Below are positions 34,983-43,546 of a stretch of DNA of 64,000 bases, piece after piece. The DNA lies in assembly GCA_017435485.1 (NCBI GenBank), contig JAFSEY010000004.1, forward strand, positions 1 through 64,000, given 5' to 3'. Below the pieces are notes generated by a model. It worked only from the letters and a program-made list of their open reading frames with translations. It was not told where the DNA came from and searched no databases. The position numbers and the translations under genes are program-made. Source of the stretch: Bacilli bacterium. Lineage in GTDB: Bacteria; Bacillota_I; Bacilli_A; RF39; UBA660. The number at the start of each line of letters is the position of its first letter. Position 1 is the stretch's first letter.

Positions 34983-35250
34983 GGTTTCATATTTGTTTTT
35001 AAAATTAAGAAATATGTCAAAAAAGGATTTATTTTTACTAATTGTTAAGATTCTTATATGGGGAATGGTAATTATTTTTATGAAAGTTCCTATTTTGTTA
35101 TTAAGAATTATTACTTTAGATATAGTATATAAAATATTTGAAAATTTGATTATAGCTAATTTATTTTATTGGCTATATGAATTATTATATTATTTAATTG
35201 CGATAGTAACTATAAAAAATAATTTTTTTAAAAATACAGCAAATAATTAA
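34957..35250 (+). CDS. Small two- or three-helix membrane protein
   Basis: The 97-residue product has hydrophobic segments at about 27-52 (LFLLIVKILIWGMVIIFMKVPILLL) and 58-85 (ending LLYYLIAIVTI) with positively charged ends. I do not recognise it. ATG 34957 overlaps the previous gene in a different frame; an in-frame ATG at 34972 is also possible and neither has a strong ribosome site. Overlap suggests coupled translation. Confidence 0.6.
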   Translation: MKDIKMINKVSYLFLKLRNMSKKDLFLLIVKILIWGMVIIFMKVPILLLRIITLDIVYKIFENLIIANLFYWLYELLYYLIAIVTIKNNFFKNTANN

Positions 35251-35314
35251 TTTTATCTTGATAAAAAAGTTATTTTGTTGTATTCTTTTTTGTATGTCGA
35301 GGGAAGTGAATTTT

Positions 35315-37114
35315 GTGGAAAAAATTATTAATGTTGCAGTAGTTGCACACGTTGATGCCGGAAAAAGTACATTAGTTGATGCATTATTAGAACAAAATGG
35401 AGTTTTTGATTCGCATCAAGAATTAGTTGATTGTGTAATGGATAGCAATGATATAGAGAGAGAAAGAGGAATAACAATTTATTCTAAGAATTGTGCTATT
35501 AGATATAAAGATTATAAAATTAATATTGTAGATACTCCAGGTCATGCGGATTTTTCATCAGAAGTTGAAAGGGTTATTAAAACTGTTGATACAGTAGTTT
35601 TATTAGTAGATTCAGCTGAAGGCCCAATGCCTCAAACTAGATTTGTTTTAAAGAAAGCTTTAGAACAAAATTTAAGACCAATTTTATTTATTAATAAAAT
35701 TGATAAAAAGGATGCAAGGGTAAAAGAAGTAGTTGATATGACTTTTGATTTATTCTTAGAACTAAATGCCTCTGATGAACAATTAGATTTTCCGATAATT
35801 TATGGAATAGCTAGAGATGGAATTGCTAAGTATAATTTAGATGATTACAACGATAATATTTCACCACTGCTAGAGACTATTATTAATAATGTAGAACCAT
35901 TTAGGGGTAGCGAAAGTGATGATTTACAATTACAGATTTCGGCTTTAGACTATGATGAATATATTGGCCGTTTAGGAATTGGAAGAGTAAATAAAGGGGT
36001 TATTAGAAATGGTGAAACTGTTAGTTTAATTAAAAATGATGGAACTAAGAGTACCTTTAAGATAATTAAGCTGTTTGTTAATGAAGGCATTGCCAAAGTA
36101 GAAAAAAAAGAAGCTTATTATGGAGATATAGTTATTATAGCTGGATGTAGTCATATCTCAATTGGAGATACGATTTGTAAGTTAGGAACAATTAATCCGC
36201 TACCTCCAATTATAATTGAACAACCAACGTTGGCAATGAACTTCTTAGTTAATAATAGTCCTTTCTGCGGACAATCTGGTAAGTTTTTAACTTCAAGACA
36301 TATTAAAGAGCGTTTAGATAAAGAGTTGGAAACTAATGTGGGATTACTTGTTGAGGAATTGCCTAATAGTGATGGATATAAAGTTAGTGGTAGAGGAGAA
36401 TTGCATTTATCAATCCTTTTAGAAAATATGCGTCGCGAAGGATTTGAATTATCGGTATCTAAACCAGAAGTTTTATTGAAAGATGTTGATGGGGTAAAAA
36501 GTGAGCCATTTGAAAAAGTAATTATTAATGTTCCAAGCGATTATTCAGGAACTATTATTAATGATTTACAAGAAAGAAAAGCAATGCTTGAATTAGTTGA
36601 AAATACTGATGAATATGTTCATTTAGTATTTAGTGCTCCGACTAGAGGATTAATTGGATATCGTAGTTCATTTATTACTAACACTAAAGGTGAAGGAATT
36701 ATGGTTCGTAGTTTTGATGGTTATAAACCATATGTTGGGCCAATTACAAGAAGAAAAAATGGCGTTTTAGTATCTATGGAAAATGGGAAAGCGCTTGGAT
36801 ATTCTTTATGGAATTTAGAGGACAGAGGAACACTTATTATTGAACCTGCTACAAATGTATATTGTGGAATGATAATTGGGATTCATAATAGAGAAAATGA
36901 TCTAGATGTTAATCCTTGTAAAAATAAGAATTTAACTAATACAAGAGCTAGTGGCAGTGATGAAGCTATTAACTTAACTAAGCCAAAAACATTCAGTTTG
37001 GAAGAAGCTTTAGAATTTATTGATGATGATGAATATGTTGAAATTACTCCTGCTGATATAAGACTTAGAAAAAAGATTTTAGATCCAAAAGAAAGATTTA
37101 AGAATAATCGATAA
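35315..37114 (+). CDS. typA: Ribosome-binding translational GTPase TypA/BipA
   Basis: TypA assists 50S assembly and growth under stress. The chosen start is GTG 35315 with GAGGGAAGTG before it, giving VEKIINVAVVAHVDAGKSTLVDALL and 599 residues, typical for TypA; ATG 35294 would add seven residues. G motifs are present: G1 AHVDAGKST (most TypA have HGKTT), G2 RERGITI, G3 DTPGHADF, G4 NKID. The TypA-specific C-terminal half includes GRGELHLSILLENMRREGFELSVSKPEVL, PTRGLIGYRSSF and NLTNTRASGSDEAI. It is not a tetracycline-resistance protein. Confidence 0.93.
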   Translation: MEKIINVAVVAHVDAGKSTLVDALLEQNGVFDSHQELVDCVMDSNDIERERGITIYSKNCAIRYKDYKINIVDTPGHADFSSEVERVIKTVDTVVLLVDSAEGPMPQTRFVLKKALEQNLRPILFINKIDKKDARVKEVVDMTFDLFLELNASDEQLDFPIIYGIARDGIAKYNLDDYNDNISPLLETIINNVEPFRGSESDDLQLQISALDYDEYIGRLGIGRVNKGVIRNGETVSLIKNDGTKSTFKIIKLFVNEGIAKVEKKEAYYGDIVIIAGCSHISIGDTICKLGTINPLPPIIIEQPTLAMNFLVNNSPFCGQSGKFLTSRHIKERLDKELETNVGLLVEELPNSDGYKVSGRGELHLSILLENMRREGFELSVSKPEVLLKDVDGVKSEPFEKVIINVPSDYSGTIINDLQERKAMLELVENTDEYVHLVFSAPTRGLIGYRSSFITNTKGEGIMVRSFDGYKPYVGPITRRKNGVLVSMENGKALGYSLWNLEDRGTLIIEPATNVYCGMIIGIHNRENDLDVNPCKNKNLTNTRASGSDEAINLTKPKTFSLEEALEFIDDDEYVEITPADIRLRKKILDPKERFKNNR

Positions 37115-37177
37115 AAAACTTACAGCGATATTGTGAGAGTGTAAATAATTTTGTGTAAATTATTTAACTGTAATATT

Positions 37178-37205
37178 GGAGGCAAAATTACTTGCTTCTT
37201 TTTTG
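37178..37205 (+). terminator. Intrinsic terminator after typA
   Basis: GAGGCAA (37179-37185) pairs with TTGCTTC (37192-37198, one G-U), then six T. It lies about 65 bases after the typA stop. Confidence 0.65.
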
Positions 37206-37246
37206 TTGTTTAAATAATAATATATAAATTAAAATTATCAAAGAAT

Positions 37247-37387
37247 TTAAATTATACCATCAAACATAATGGATAATTTACTTAAAATATTATCCAAGTT
37301 TCCATATCCAGTGGTCCATTTTTGTGTGTTTTGAGTGGTTAAATATAAACATTTAATTAATAATTTCTTGTTTCTTGTGATGGGTCT
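37247..37387 (-). pseudogene. Decayed IS256/Mutator-type transposase C-terminal remnant
   Basis: The 442-base gap 37115-37556 has no intact gene. In it, a minus-strand frame (about 46 codons, stop at 37249-37247) reads KKLLIKCLYLTTQNTQKWTT followed by GYGNLDNILSKLSIMFDG. This matches the end of IS256-family transposases, where a Lys-x-LeuTyrLeu-x(4,6)-Lys-TrpThr block precedes a Trp/Leu-x-x-Leu-x-x-Leu-x-Ile-x-Phe tail. The upstream part is broken by a stop or frameshift at 37388-37390, and the rest of the element is gone. No terminal repeats were found. Confidence 0.55.
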
Positions 37388-37450
37388 TTAAATGAATCTT
37401 TATAGCATACTTAAATTTTCTGTTTCATAATTTTTTTTATTTAGCTTTCA

Positions 37451-37493
37451 TATAAAAAAATCTCTTCATTTCTATTTTTTTATGAAAAGATTT
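37451..37493 (-). terminator. Intrinsic terminator of the surface-protein gene at 37557
   Basis: On the minus strand AAATCTTTTCAT (37493-37482) pairs with ATGAAGAGATTT (37469-37458, one G-U), then a T run. Confidence 0.6.
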
Positions 37494-37556
37494 CTTATTT
37501 ACACAGATTTATTTATGAGCTCAGTAAATAAATTTAATTTTTTTATTTTTTGATGA

Positions 37557-38984
37557 TTAATATATTTTACAACTTGTAAGAGTGCAATCATAGACATCAT
37601 AAGTATCAATTTCTTTGTAAAAGGTGTTGTGCTCATCAGTTTGATATACTATTATTGAAGCTTTAATTCCTATAAAGCCACCTTTTTGGTTGCTTATTCC
37701 CTTGATATTTCTTTCTATATAAATATATTTTACATTAGCGTGATAATCTTTAATTTCTTTTAAGAGTGTTCCGGGAGATTTATCAGTTCCAATTTCTTTG
37801 TCTAAAATTCGGTTCATTTCATAGTTTAAGGACTGAAAAGTTTCATCATTTTTACCCATATTTCTGTCAGCACAATCACTCATACTTCTTCCGTTTATTA
37901 ATGTCGCTGAGATAGAAATGTCTTCGTATGTATCATCGTATGTTCCATATTCACATTTATCACTTGATGAGCTACTTCCACCACTTGAATAGCTTCCGCC
38001 ACCACCGCTAGAAGAACTTCCGCCACCACCGCCAACAGTTGGTATTTTTTTCCAACTAGCTGTAAGAGTAATATCACTATTAATAGGATTTTCAAAATTA
38101 AATTTTGATTTACCAAGAAGCCATCCATCAAAGTAATAACCATTTCTGGTTGGATATGCAGAAAATGCTCTTTCTCCTTCTCTTATTCTTTGACTATCAA
38201 CAGCTGAACCACCATTAGAGTTAAATGTAACTGTATAATACTTTACTTCATTAATAGTTAGAGTGGCTGTTTGAGGTTCTGTTTTATTTCCTGCGCTGTC
38301 TTTAGCAACGATTTTAATTTCGTAAGTCCCAGGATTTTTATATTTTGAATAATCAATTCTTTGACCTCGATCAGGATTATAAAATTCAATATAACATTCT
38401 TGTTTACTATTATCTGTGCAAGTGTTTGCAAAGTCATTAGCATAGTATGATTCTTCATTGGTAATATTAATATTTTTGGTTGTTAAAACAGGTGCTTGAG
38501 TATCGATAATTCGAAGCTGAGTCTTAAGTTTGGTTCCGTTTATATCAAAGTTAACATCATAATATCCTGTTTTATTTGGGATAAAGTTAAGACATTTAAA
38601 ATAATCCACATTATTTTCAACAATGATTTCTTGATTTCTAATTTTATTAATAGTATTTTTTTCTTCATCGGTACAAGCGCTTAAATCTTCATCATAAGTA
38701 AAATCTTTATCATAATTAATTTGAATATCATTTAGTCGAACATTTTCTAATATTTTAAAATAGCTTAAAATTGAGGGCATTGATCCAAATATTTCGACTT
38801 CGACAAATTCTTTTAATTGAACTTTAGCATTAGGCTTTTCATTGTTTTTGTCATAAAAGTAATTTGTTGAAAAAAATGTAATCAATATGATTGCTGCTAC
38901 AACAATTATAGAAATAATTGTAATTAATCTATTCTTTTTTACGTGTGCTTGATTGAAAAAAAACTTTCTTCCTACTTTTACCAT
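37557..38984 (-). CDS. Membrane-anchored surface protein with InlB B-repeat
   Basis: The 475-residue protein starts MVKVGRKFFFNQAHVKKNRL and has one membrane helix (about 20-45), so most lies outside the cell. An early region with several Cys (CTDEEKN, FKCLNFIP, TCTDNSKQECYI) is followed by an Ig-like/DUF5011-type strand (about 165-245: LRIIDTQAPVLTTKNINI, then YKNPGTYEIKIVAKDSAGN). An InlB B-repeat (about 250-312: YTVTFNSNGGSAVDSQ ... FDGWLLGKSKF ... ITLTASWKK) follows. A Gly/Ser-rich linker (about 315-342) precedes a final Cys-containing domain. B-repeats are typical of adhesion or envelope proteins. It is a paralogue of the gene upstream (39079-40440). GAAGG precedes the ATG. Confidence 0.88.
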   Translation of the reverse strand: MVKVGRKFFFNQAHVKKNRLITIISIIVVAAIILITFFSTNYFYDKNNEKPNAKVQLKEFVEVEIFGSMPSILSYFKILENVRLNDIQINYDKDFTYDEDLSACTDEEKNTINKIRNQEIIVENNVDYFKCLNFIPNKTGYYDVNFDINGTKLKTQLRIIDTQAPVLTTKNINITNEESYYANDFANTCTDNSKQECYIEFYNPDRGQRIDYSKYKNPGTYEIKIVAKDSAGNKTEPQTATLTINEVKYYTVTFNSNGGSAVDSQRIREGERAFSAYPTRNGYYFDGWLLGKSKFNFENPINSDITLTASWKKIPTVGGGGGSSSSGGGGSYSSGGSSSSSDKCEYGTYDDTYEDISISATLINGRSMSDCADRNMGKNDETFQSLNYEMNRILDKEIGTDKSPGTLLKEIKDYHANVKYIYIERNIKGISNQKGGFIGIKASIIVYQTDEHNTFYKEIDTYDVYDCTLTSCKIY

Positions 38985-39063
38985 ATAATAACCTTCTTTT
39001 TATTATCTGTTAATATATTATCATAAATTTTTAATAATCTTAATACTTTTTATATTATTTGAC

Positions 39064-39090
39064 AAAAAAACCAGAAAATTAATTTTCTGG
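39064..39090 (-). terminator. Intrinsic terminator of the second surface-protein gene
   Basis: The palindrome CCAGAAAATT/AATTTTCTGG (39071-39090) is followed on the minus strand by a T run, separating the paralogues. Confidence 0.75.
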
Positions 39091-40440
39091 AATTTCTATA
39101 GTATTTAATTTAAATATTCTTTTGCCGTTTTGATCAAGATAGTATCTAGCAACTTTAGTTGTTGTTCCGTTAACTGTTTGAGTAACTATTCCTTCTAGAA
39201 CGTAACCAACAATTCCTTTTCCGCTTTTGTTATATACACCGTATGGTTTTACGCTACCATGTAATCCTATGTGTGCTGATTTGTTTATCCAATTTTCTAA
39301 TTTTTCACCTTCAGCATATTGCAATTGAATAATTTTATTTGCGTCTGTGTACTTACTTAGTTGAGCTTCATTCTCAGAAATTGCACAGTTTTTGTCGGTT
39401 ATAAACATTGTTATAATTGGATAAGCTTTGGAATCATATTCTAAACTTCCATACTTACAAGTTGTTGGTTTATTATTGCTTTGATTTTTTGTCCATTTTG
39501 CTGTTAACGTAATATTTGATGTTACACTAGTATTGAAATTGTATTTATTATTTCCTAAATACCATCCTCCAAAAGTATAGCCTGCTTTTGTTGGGTTACT
39601 TGGTTGGTAAGCTTTATCATTTTCAATTACATTTTGGCTTTCAACATTTGATCCACCATTGGAATTAAATGTTATGGTATAAGTTTTTACTTCTGGTTTT
39701 GGTAGTATAGTTAATTTTGTATTTACTGGTAGTGAAATATTTCCACTATTATCTAGAGATACGATAACGATGTCATATGTTCCTGGAGCAGTATGATTTC
39801 CAAAGTTTATTTTTTCATTTTCATAATCTTCATAATAATAATCATATGAACATTCGCCTTTTCCGTTATCGGAACATGATTCTATGAAATCATTAATTTT
39901 ATAAGTGTCTCCTTCTGTAATTTGAACTTCTTTTAATGTTACTTGAGGTGCAATTGTATCTACAACTTTTAATAAAACTATATAATCTTTTCCGTTGAAA
40001 TTTATTGTAATATCGTAATTTCCTATAGCGTAAGGTATTTTTGTAACACAAGCATAAGGATCAGATCCTTCTTCTATAGGAGTATTATTTGTTTCTATAT
40101 TAGTAATTACATCAATTTGTTCTTGAGTACAATTATCTAGGCTGTTTTCTAAAGGAAGATTTTCTGGATATGATATTAAAATTTTATCAACATCAAAGTT
40201 TTCTAATTTTTCAAAATAACTTGTTTTTTCAGGCATAATAGAATTTACTTCTACTTCAAGTTCGTTTCTAATAATAATTTTTTCTTCAGGTTTAGTACTT
40301 CCTTTAGATTTAAAGAATCTTGTTGTAGTAAAGAATAGTATTAGACCAATAACTAAAACTCCAATAACTGCGATTGTAATTATTCTTGTTTTTTTAGAAT
40401 GTTTATTATCAAAAAAGAACTTTCTTCCGAATTTAACCAT
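39079..40440 (-). CDS. Membrane-anchored surface protein with InlB B-repeat, paralogue of the 37557 gene
   Basis: The 453-residue protein begins MVKFGRKFFFDNKHSKKTRI, nearly the same cytoplasmic start as its neighbour, then a membrane helix (about 22-42) and the same order of domains: a Cys-containing region (LDNCTQEQ, YACVTKIPYA, ESCSDNGKGECSYDYY), the DUF5011-like strand (VVDTIAPQVTLKEV, TAPGTYDIVIVSLDNSGN), and an InlB B-repeat (YTITFNSNGGSNVESQ ... FGGWYLGNNKYNF ... ITLTAKWTK). The C-terminal domain differs. An upstream in-frame ATG (40557) would add 39 residues, but AGGGAG supports 40440. Confidence 0.88.
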   Translation of the reverse strand: MVKFGRKFFFDNKHSKKTRIITIAVIGVLVIGLILFFTTTRFFKSKGSTKPEEKIIIRNELEVEVNSIMPEKTSYFEKLENFDVDKILISYPENLPLENSLDNCTQEQIDVITNIETNNTPIEEGSDPYACVTKIPYAIGNYDITINFNGKDYIVLLKVVDTIAPQVTLKEVQITEGDTYKINDFIESCSDNGKGECSYDYYYEDYENEKINFGNHTAPGTYDIVIVSLDNSGNISLPVNTKLTILPKPEVKTYTITFNSNGGSNVESQNVIENDKAYQPSNPTKAGYTFGGWYLGNNKYNFNTSVTSNITLTAKWTKNQSNNKPTTCKYGSLEYDSKAYPIITMFITDKNCAISENEAQLSKYTDANKIIQLQYAEGEKLENWINKSAHIGLHGSVKPYGVYNKSGKGIVGYVLEGIVTQTVNGTTTKVARYYLDQNGKRIFKLNTIEIPEN

Positions 40441-40580
40441 GGTATACCAACTCCCTAATTCATATGTATATAATATCATTTTCTTTAGATAATAGCAAAC
40501 TAGATTATAAAATTTGTGTGATTTTGACAAAAATTTAATGATTTTTTCTTGAGACACATAGGCTTTTGGGTGAATTTTCC

Positions 40581-40609
40581 TTGAAAATGGAAATGTTTTG
40601 TGATAAGAT
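40581..40609 (+). promoter_or_regulatory. Promoter of rplK-rplA
   Basis: TTGAAA (40581-40586), 17 bp, TAAGAT (40604-40609) with a TGA extension. The leader to rplK is about 95 bases. Confidence 0.65.
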
Positions 40610-40643
40610 TAAAAACGCAGTTATATATTTTAATATAACTTGA

Positions 40644-40680
40644 TTAGTGGAAGGGAATGCGGATTTGCCCATACCACTAA
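40644..40680 (+). promoter_or_regulatory. rplK leader hairpin
   Basis: TTAGTGG (40644-40650) pairs with CCACTAA (40674-40680), enclosing a second GGG/CCC stem. A ribosomal-protein binding role (L11 or L1 autoregulation) is possible; I cannot test it. Confidence 0.45.
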
Positions 40681-40710
40681 CGCGAATAATATTTTATAGG
40701 AGGTGTTTTC

Positions 40711-41295
40711 GTGGCAAAAGAAGTCGTAAAAAGAATTAAATTACAAATTGAAGCAGGTAAAGCAACACCAGCTCCACCAGTTGGAACAGTGTTAGGACCA
40801 GCAGGTGTTAATCTAGGAGAATTCTGTACTAAGTTTAATGAAGCTACTAGAGATAAAATGGGAGATGTTGTTCCTTGTGAAATTTCTGTATATGATGATC
40901 GTTCTTTTGATTTTGTTTTAAAAACTTCACCAGCTGCTTTCTTAATTAAAAAGGTTGCTAAAGTACAAAAAGGTAGTGCTAAAGGTGCTAACCAAGTTAT
41001 TGCAACAATTACAAAAGATGAATTAAGAAGTATTGCTGAAACTAAGTTGCCTGATTTAAATGCATATACTGTTGAAGATGCAATGAAAATCGTTGAAGGT
41101 ACAGCACGTAACATGGGAGTTGCTGTTGAAGGGCTTAATGATGCTGAATTAGCTGAACAAGGTAAAGAAGCATTAGCTGAAGAAAAAGAACAAGCAAAAC
41201 GTGAAGCACAACTTGCTGAAATGGAAGCAGAAGCTGCTGAAGATGCATCTGTTGATGTTCCAGTAATTGGCGAAGAAGAAAAAACAGAAGAATAA
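40711..41295 (+). CDS. rplK: 50S ribosomal protein L11 with C-terminal extension
   Basis: L11 forms the GTPase-associated centre on 23S rRNA. The normal part runs to about residue 141 ([40 protein letters not shown] ... [12 protein letters not shown]) with the Pro-rich loop and the GTARxMG end. Unlike most L11 (about 141 residues), this protein continues for about 53 residues of charged Ala/Glu-rich sequence ([20 protein letters not shown] ... EEEKTEE), probably helical then disordered. Start is GTG 40711 after AGGAGG. rplA follows after 55 bases. Confidence 0.94.
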   Translation: MAKEVVKRIKLQIEAGKATPAPPVGTVLGPAGVNLGEFCTKFNEATRDKMGDVVPCEISVYDDRSFDFVLKTSPAAFLIKKVAKVQKGSAKGANQVIATITKDELRSIAETKLPDLNAYTVEDAMKIVEGTARNMGVAVEGLNDAELAEQGKEALAEEKEQAKREAQLAEMEAEAAEDASVDVPVIGEEEKTEE

Positions 41296-41350
41296 TTAAA
41301 TTTTTAAAAATATAAAATCCGCTAATAAACCACAGTTAGGAGGAAAGATA

Positions 41351-42049
41351 ATGAAAGTTCATGGAAAAAAATATGTGGAAGCATCTAGTAAAGTAGAAAA
41401 AAATAAAGCATATACTTATACTGATGCAGTAAGTTTAGTAAAAGAAACTGCTACTACTAAATTTGATAGTACTGTAGAAGTTGCTATTAAACTTAACATA
41501 GATTCAAAGAAAGCTGATCAACAATTAAGAGGATCTTTAGTATTACCAAACGGAACTGGAAAAGTTAAAAAAGTATTAGTAATTGCTAAAGGTGAACAAG
41601 CTGCTAAGGCTAAAGAAGCTGGAGCTGAATTTGTTGGAGACGTTGATATGATTAACAAAATTGAAACTGAAGGATGGTTTGAATATGATGTAATCGTAGC
41701 TACTCCAGATATGATGCCTCTTTTAGGTAAAATCGGTAAAATCTTAGGTCCAAAAGGTTTAATGCCAAATCCTAAGACTGGAACTGTAACACCAAATGTT
41801 GAAAAAGCAATAAATGATATCAAGAGTGGTATGGTTGAATATAAAAATGACCAGTATGGTAATATCCATGCTATAATTGGTAAGGTTTCTTTTGATAATA
41901 AAAAATTAGAAGAAAACTTAAGTTATGTTGTAAGTACTATTGCTAAAGCAAAACCAGCTACAGTAAAAGGTACATTTATTGAAAACATAGCAATATCAAG
42001 TACAATGGGTCCTGGAATTAAAATTGATAAAAATTCTTTTGACATTTAA
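41351..42049 (+). CDS. rplA: 50S ribosomal protein L1
   Basis: L1 forms the stalk that moves E-site tRNA and often represses its own operon. The 232-residue protein has the two-domain L1 sequence: [83 protein letters not shown] and the terminal [16 protein letters not shown] precedes ATG 41351. Length and order (rplK-rplA) are standard. Confidence 0.96.
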   Translation: MKVHGKKYVEASSKVEKNKAYTYTDAVSLVKETATTKFDSTVEVAIKLNIDSKKADQQLRGSLVLPNGTGKVKKVLVIAKGEQAAKAKEAGAEFVGDVDMINKIETEGWFEYDVIVATPDMMPLLGKIGKILGPKGLMPNPKTGTVTPNVEKAINDIKSGMVEYKNDQYGNIHAIIGKVSFDNKKLEENLSYVVSTIAKAKPATVKGTFIENIAISSTMGPGIKIDKNSFDI

Positions 42050-42072
42050 GGATTTATTGCATATAATACAAG

Positions 42073-42190
42073 TTAGAAAAAGCGATTCGCCGAAGACAGT
42101 AGGGACTTTATAGTTTAATAATCCTACCGAGGGAACTTAAATATACGATAATTTTAAGCTTCCCCATGCCCGGAAGCTTTTCTAATATAT
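42073..42190 (+). ncRNA. Ribosomal protein L10 leader (L10-L12 binding RNA)
   Basis: The conserved kink-turn motif GCCGAAGACAGTAGG, its pairing partner CCTACCGAGG (about 42123-42132) and a terminator-like stem around CTTCCCCATGCCCGGAAG precede rplJ. This is the leader by which L10(L12)4 represses rplJ-rplL translation in many bacteria. Confidence 0.8.
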
Positions 42191-42204
42191 AAAAGGAGGA
42201 TGTT

Positions 42205-42696
42205 ATGGCAAGTCAAAAAATTCTTGATATGAAGAAAAATGTAGTTTCTGAAATTGTTGGAAAAATTAATAATAGTGAAACTGTAATTATATTTCAATAT
42301 CAAGGCTTAACAGTATCTGATTTAAGTGAACTTAGAAAAAGCTTAAGACCAGTAGATGCTGAAGTAAAAGTTTACAAAAACACATTACTAAAAAGAGCTT
42401 TAGACGAAGTTAATGTTGATTTAACTGACTTTTTAGAAGGTCCAAATGCTATCCTTTTTGGTAAAAACTTGTTAGAACCTATCAAAGTAATATCTGAATT
42501 TGCTAAGAAAAATAACAAATTAGATATTAGAGTGGGTATCATAAGTGGATCAAGAGCAGACTTAGATGTAATTAAAGATTATGCTTCAATTCCATCAAGA
42601 GAAGGCTTACTAACAATGTTAGCTGGTGGAATGATCCAATATGTAAGAGATTTAGCTATTGGCTTAAATCTTTATGCTGAACAATTAGAAAAATAA
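42205..42696 (+). CDS. rplJ: 50S ribosomal protein L10
   Basis: L10 anchors the L7/L12 stalk. The 163-residue protein has the N-terminal rRNA-binding domain (KKNVVSEIVGKINNSETVIIFQYQGLTVSDLSELRKSLR, VKVYKNTLLKRAL, FLEGPNAILFG) and the C-terminal helix that binds L12 dimers. AGGAGG precedes ATG 42205. Controlled by the leader at 42073. Confidence 0.96.
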   Translation: MASQKILDMKKNVVSEIVGKINNSETVIIFQYQGLTVSDLSELRKSLRPVDAEVKVYKNTLLKRALDEVNVDLTDFLEGPNAILFGKNLLEPIKVISEFAKKNNKLDIRVGIISGSRADLDVIKDYASIPSREGLLTMLAGGMIQYVRDLAIGLNLYAEQLEK

Positions 42697-42714
42697 GAAA
42701 GGAATGAAATAGAA

Positions 42715-43080
42715 ATGGCAAAATTAACAAGAGAAGATTTTATCAGCGCTTTAAAAGAAATGACAATTCTTGAAGTAAAAGAATTAGTAGATGCAATGAA
42801 AGAAGAATTTGGAGTAGATCCAAGTGCTGTAGCTGTTGCTGCTGCTCCAGCTGCTGCTGAAGAAGCTGGTTCAACAACTAAAACTGTTGTATTAAAATCA
42901 GCTGGTGCTAACAAAATTGCTGTAATCAAAGTTATTAAAGAAATTACAGGATTAGGATTAGTTGAAGCTAAAGCTATCGCTGACAATGGTGGTAACTTAA
43001 AAGAAAATATTGCTGCTGATGAAGCTGAAGCATTAAAAGCTCAATTAACTGAAGCTGGTGCTGAAGTAGAATTAGTTTAA
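42715..43080 (+). CDS. rplL: 50S ribosomal protein L7/L12
   Basis: L12 recruits translation factors. The 121-residue protein has an N-terminal dimerisation helix (LTREDFISALKEMTILEVKELVDAMKEEFGV), an Ala-rich hinge (VAAAPAAAEEAG) and the C-terminal factor-binding domain (KTVVLKSAGANKIAVIKVIKEITGLGLVEAKAI). Followed by a terminator. In most Bacillota rpoB and rpoC would come next; they do not here. Confidence 0.97.
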   Translation: MAKLTREDFISALKEMTILEVKELVDAMKEEFGVDPSAVAVAAAPAAAEEAGSTTKTVVLKSAGANKIAVIKVIKEITGLGLVEAKAIADNGGNLKENIAADEAEALKAQLTEAGAEVELV

Positions 43081-43110
43081 TTTATTAAAATATTAAACTT
43101 AAAGAGGAAA

Positions 43111-43140
43111 GTGCAAATGAGAAATTGTTTGCATTTTTTT
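43111..43140 (+). terminator. Intrinsic terminator after rplL
   Basis: GTGCAAA (43111-43117) pairs with TTTGCAT (43128-43134, one G-U), then seven T. Confidence 0.7.
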
Positions 43141-43212
43141 ATGTTAATAAATTTAGTAATCTTGTTGATTTTTTTTGAATTCTTGGGTATACTTTATAAA
43201 GTAGGAGAATAA
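43117..43212 (+). CDS. Possible 31-residue hydrophobic peptide
   Basis: ATG 43117 to TAA 43210-43212, preceded by AAAGAGG (about 43101-43107), encodes MRNCLHFFMLINLVILLIFF and 11 more residues: one membrane helix. It lies over the rplL terminator and the next promoter, so translation would require read-through; it may be a chance frame. Confidence 0.25.
   Translation: MRNCLHFFMLINLVILLIFFEFLGILYKVGE
43165..43193 (+). promoter_or_regulatory. Promoter of the 43215 gene
   Basis: TTGATT (43165-43170), 17 bp, TATACT (43188-43193). Confidence 0.65.
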
Positions 43213-43214
43213 AA

Positions 43215-43484
43215 ATGAGAAGATTAATTGAAAATATATTAAAAGTTTTAGCGATAATATTAGTAGTTTCTTGGATAGCAATGGTATTTATTGATTACTT
43301 TAAAGCAAAGGATGAAAAAGATCCGCTATTTTGTATTAAGAAAGAAACGAAAGTATATTCAGATGGTGAAGTTTTTATTTGTACGGGTTTAGGCTATAAG
43401 ATGTATCGCTATGAAAGAGAAAGTATAAGTGCTATAGAGTTTGGACCATTCTTTATAAAAGAAAGAACAAGTGCAAAAGAATAA
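43215..43484 (+). CDS. Uncharacterised small membrane protein
   Basis: The 89-residue protein has one N-terminal membrane helix (about 8-29) and a small domain with two Cys (PLFCIKKETKVYS, VFICTGLGYKMYRYERE). I do not recognise it. AGTAGGAG precedes the ATG. It is monocistronic, with a promoter and a terminator, in the place where rpoB would lie in most relatives. Confidence 0.7.
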   Translation: MRRLIENILKVLAIILVVSWIAMVFIDYFKAKDEKDPLFCIKKETKVYSDGEVFICTGLGYKMYRYERESISAIEFGPFFIKERTSAKE

Positions 43485-43496
43485 GCACTTTTTTTA
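43468..43496 (+). terminator. Intrinsic terminator
   Basis: AAGTGC (43469-43474) pairs with GCACTT (43485-43490), then a T run; the gene stop is in the loop. Confidence 0.75.
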
Positions 43497-43546
43497 TTGC
43501 TTTAATAAAATTCATAATATATAATACTATTTATCAGGTGATCGTT

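Noticed and set aside
35315-37114. Possible tetracycline ribosomal-protection protein (AHVDAGK start)
   Set aside because: The C-terminal half has TypA-specific motifs and length, and fusA at 44991 is a standard EF-G.
37979-38040. Gly/Ser-rich GGGGS-like repeat suggesting an engineered linker
   Set aside because: It is a natural low-complexity spacer in an InlB-repeat surface protein with host-like codon use; a similar position in the paralogue is simply shorter.
40677-43000. Long minus-strand open frames opposite rplK, rplA and rplL
   Set aside because: They mirror highly expressed ribosomal genes with biased codons; their products are hydrophobic or Ala/Ser-rich shadows with no ribosome sites.
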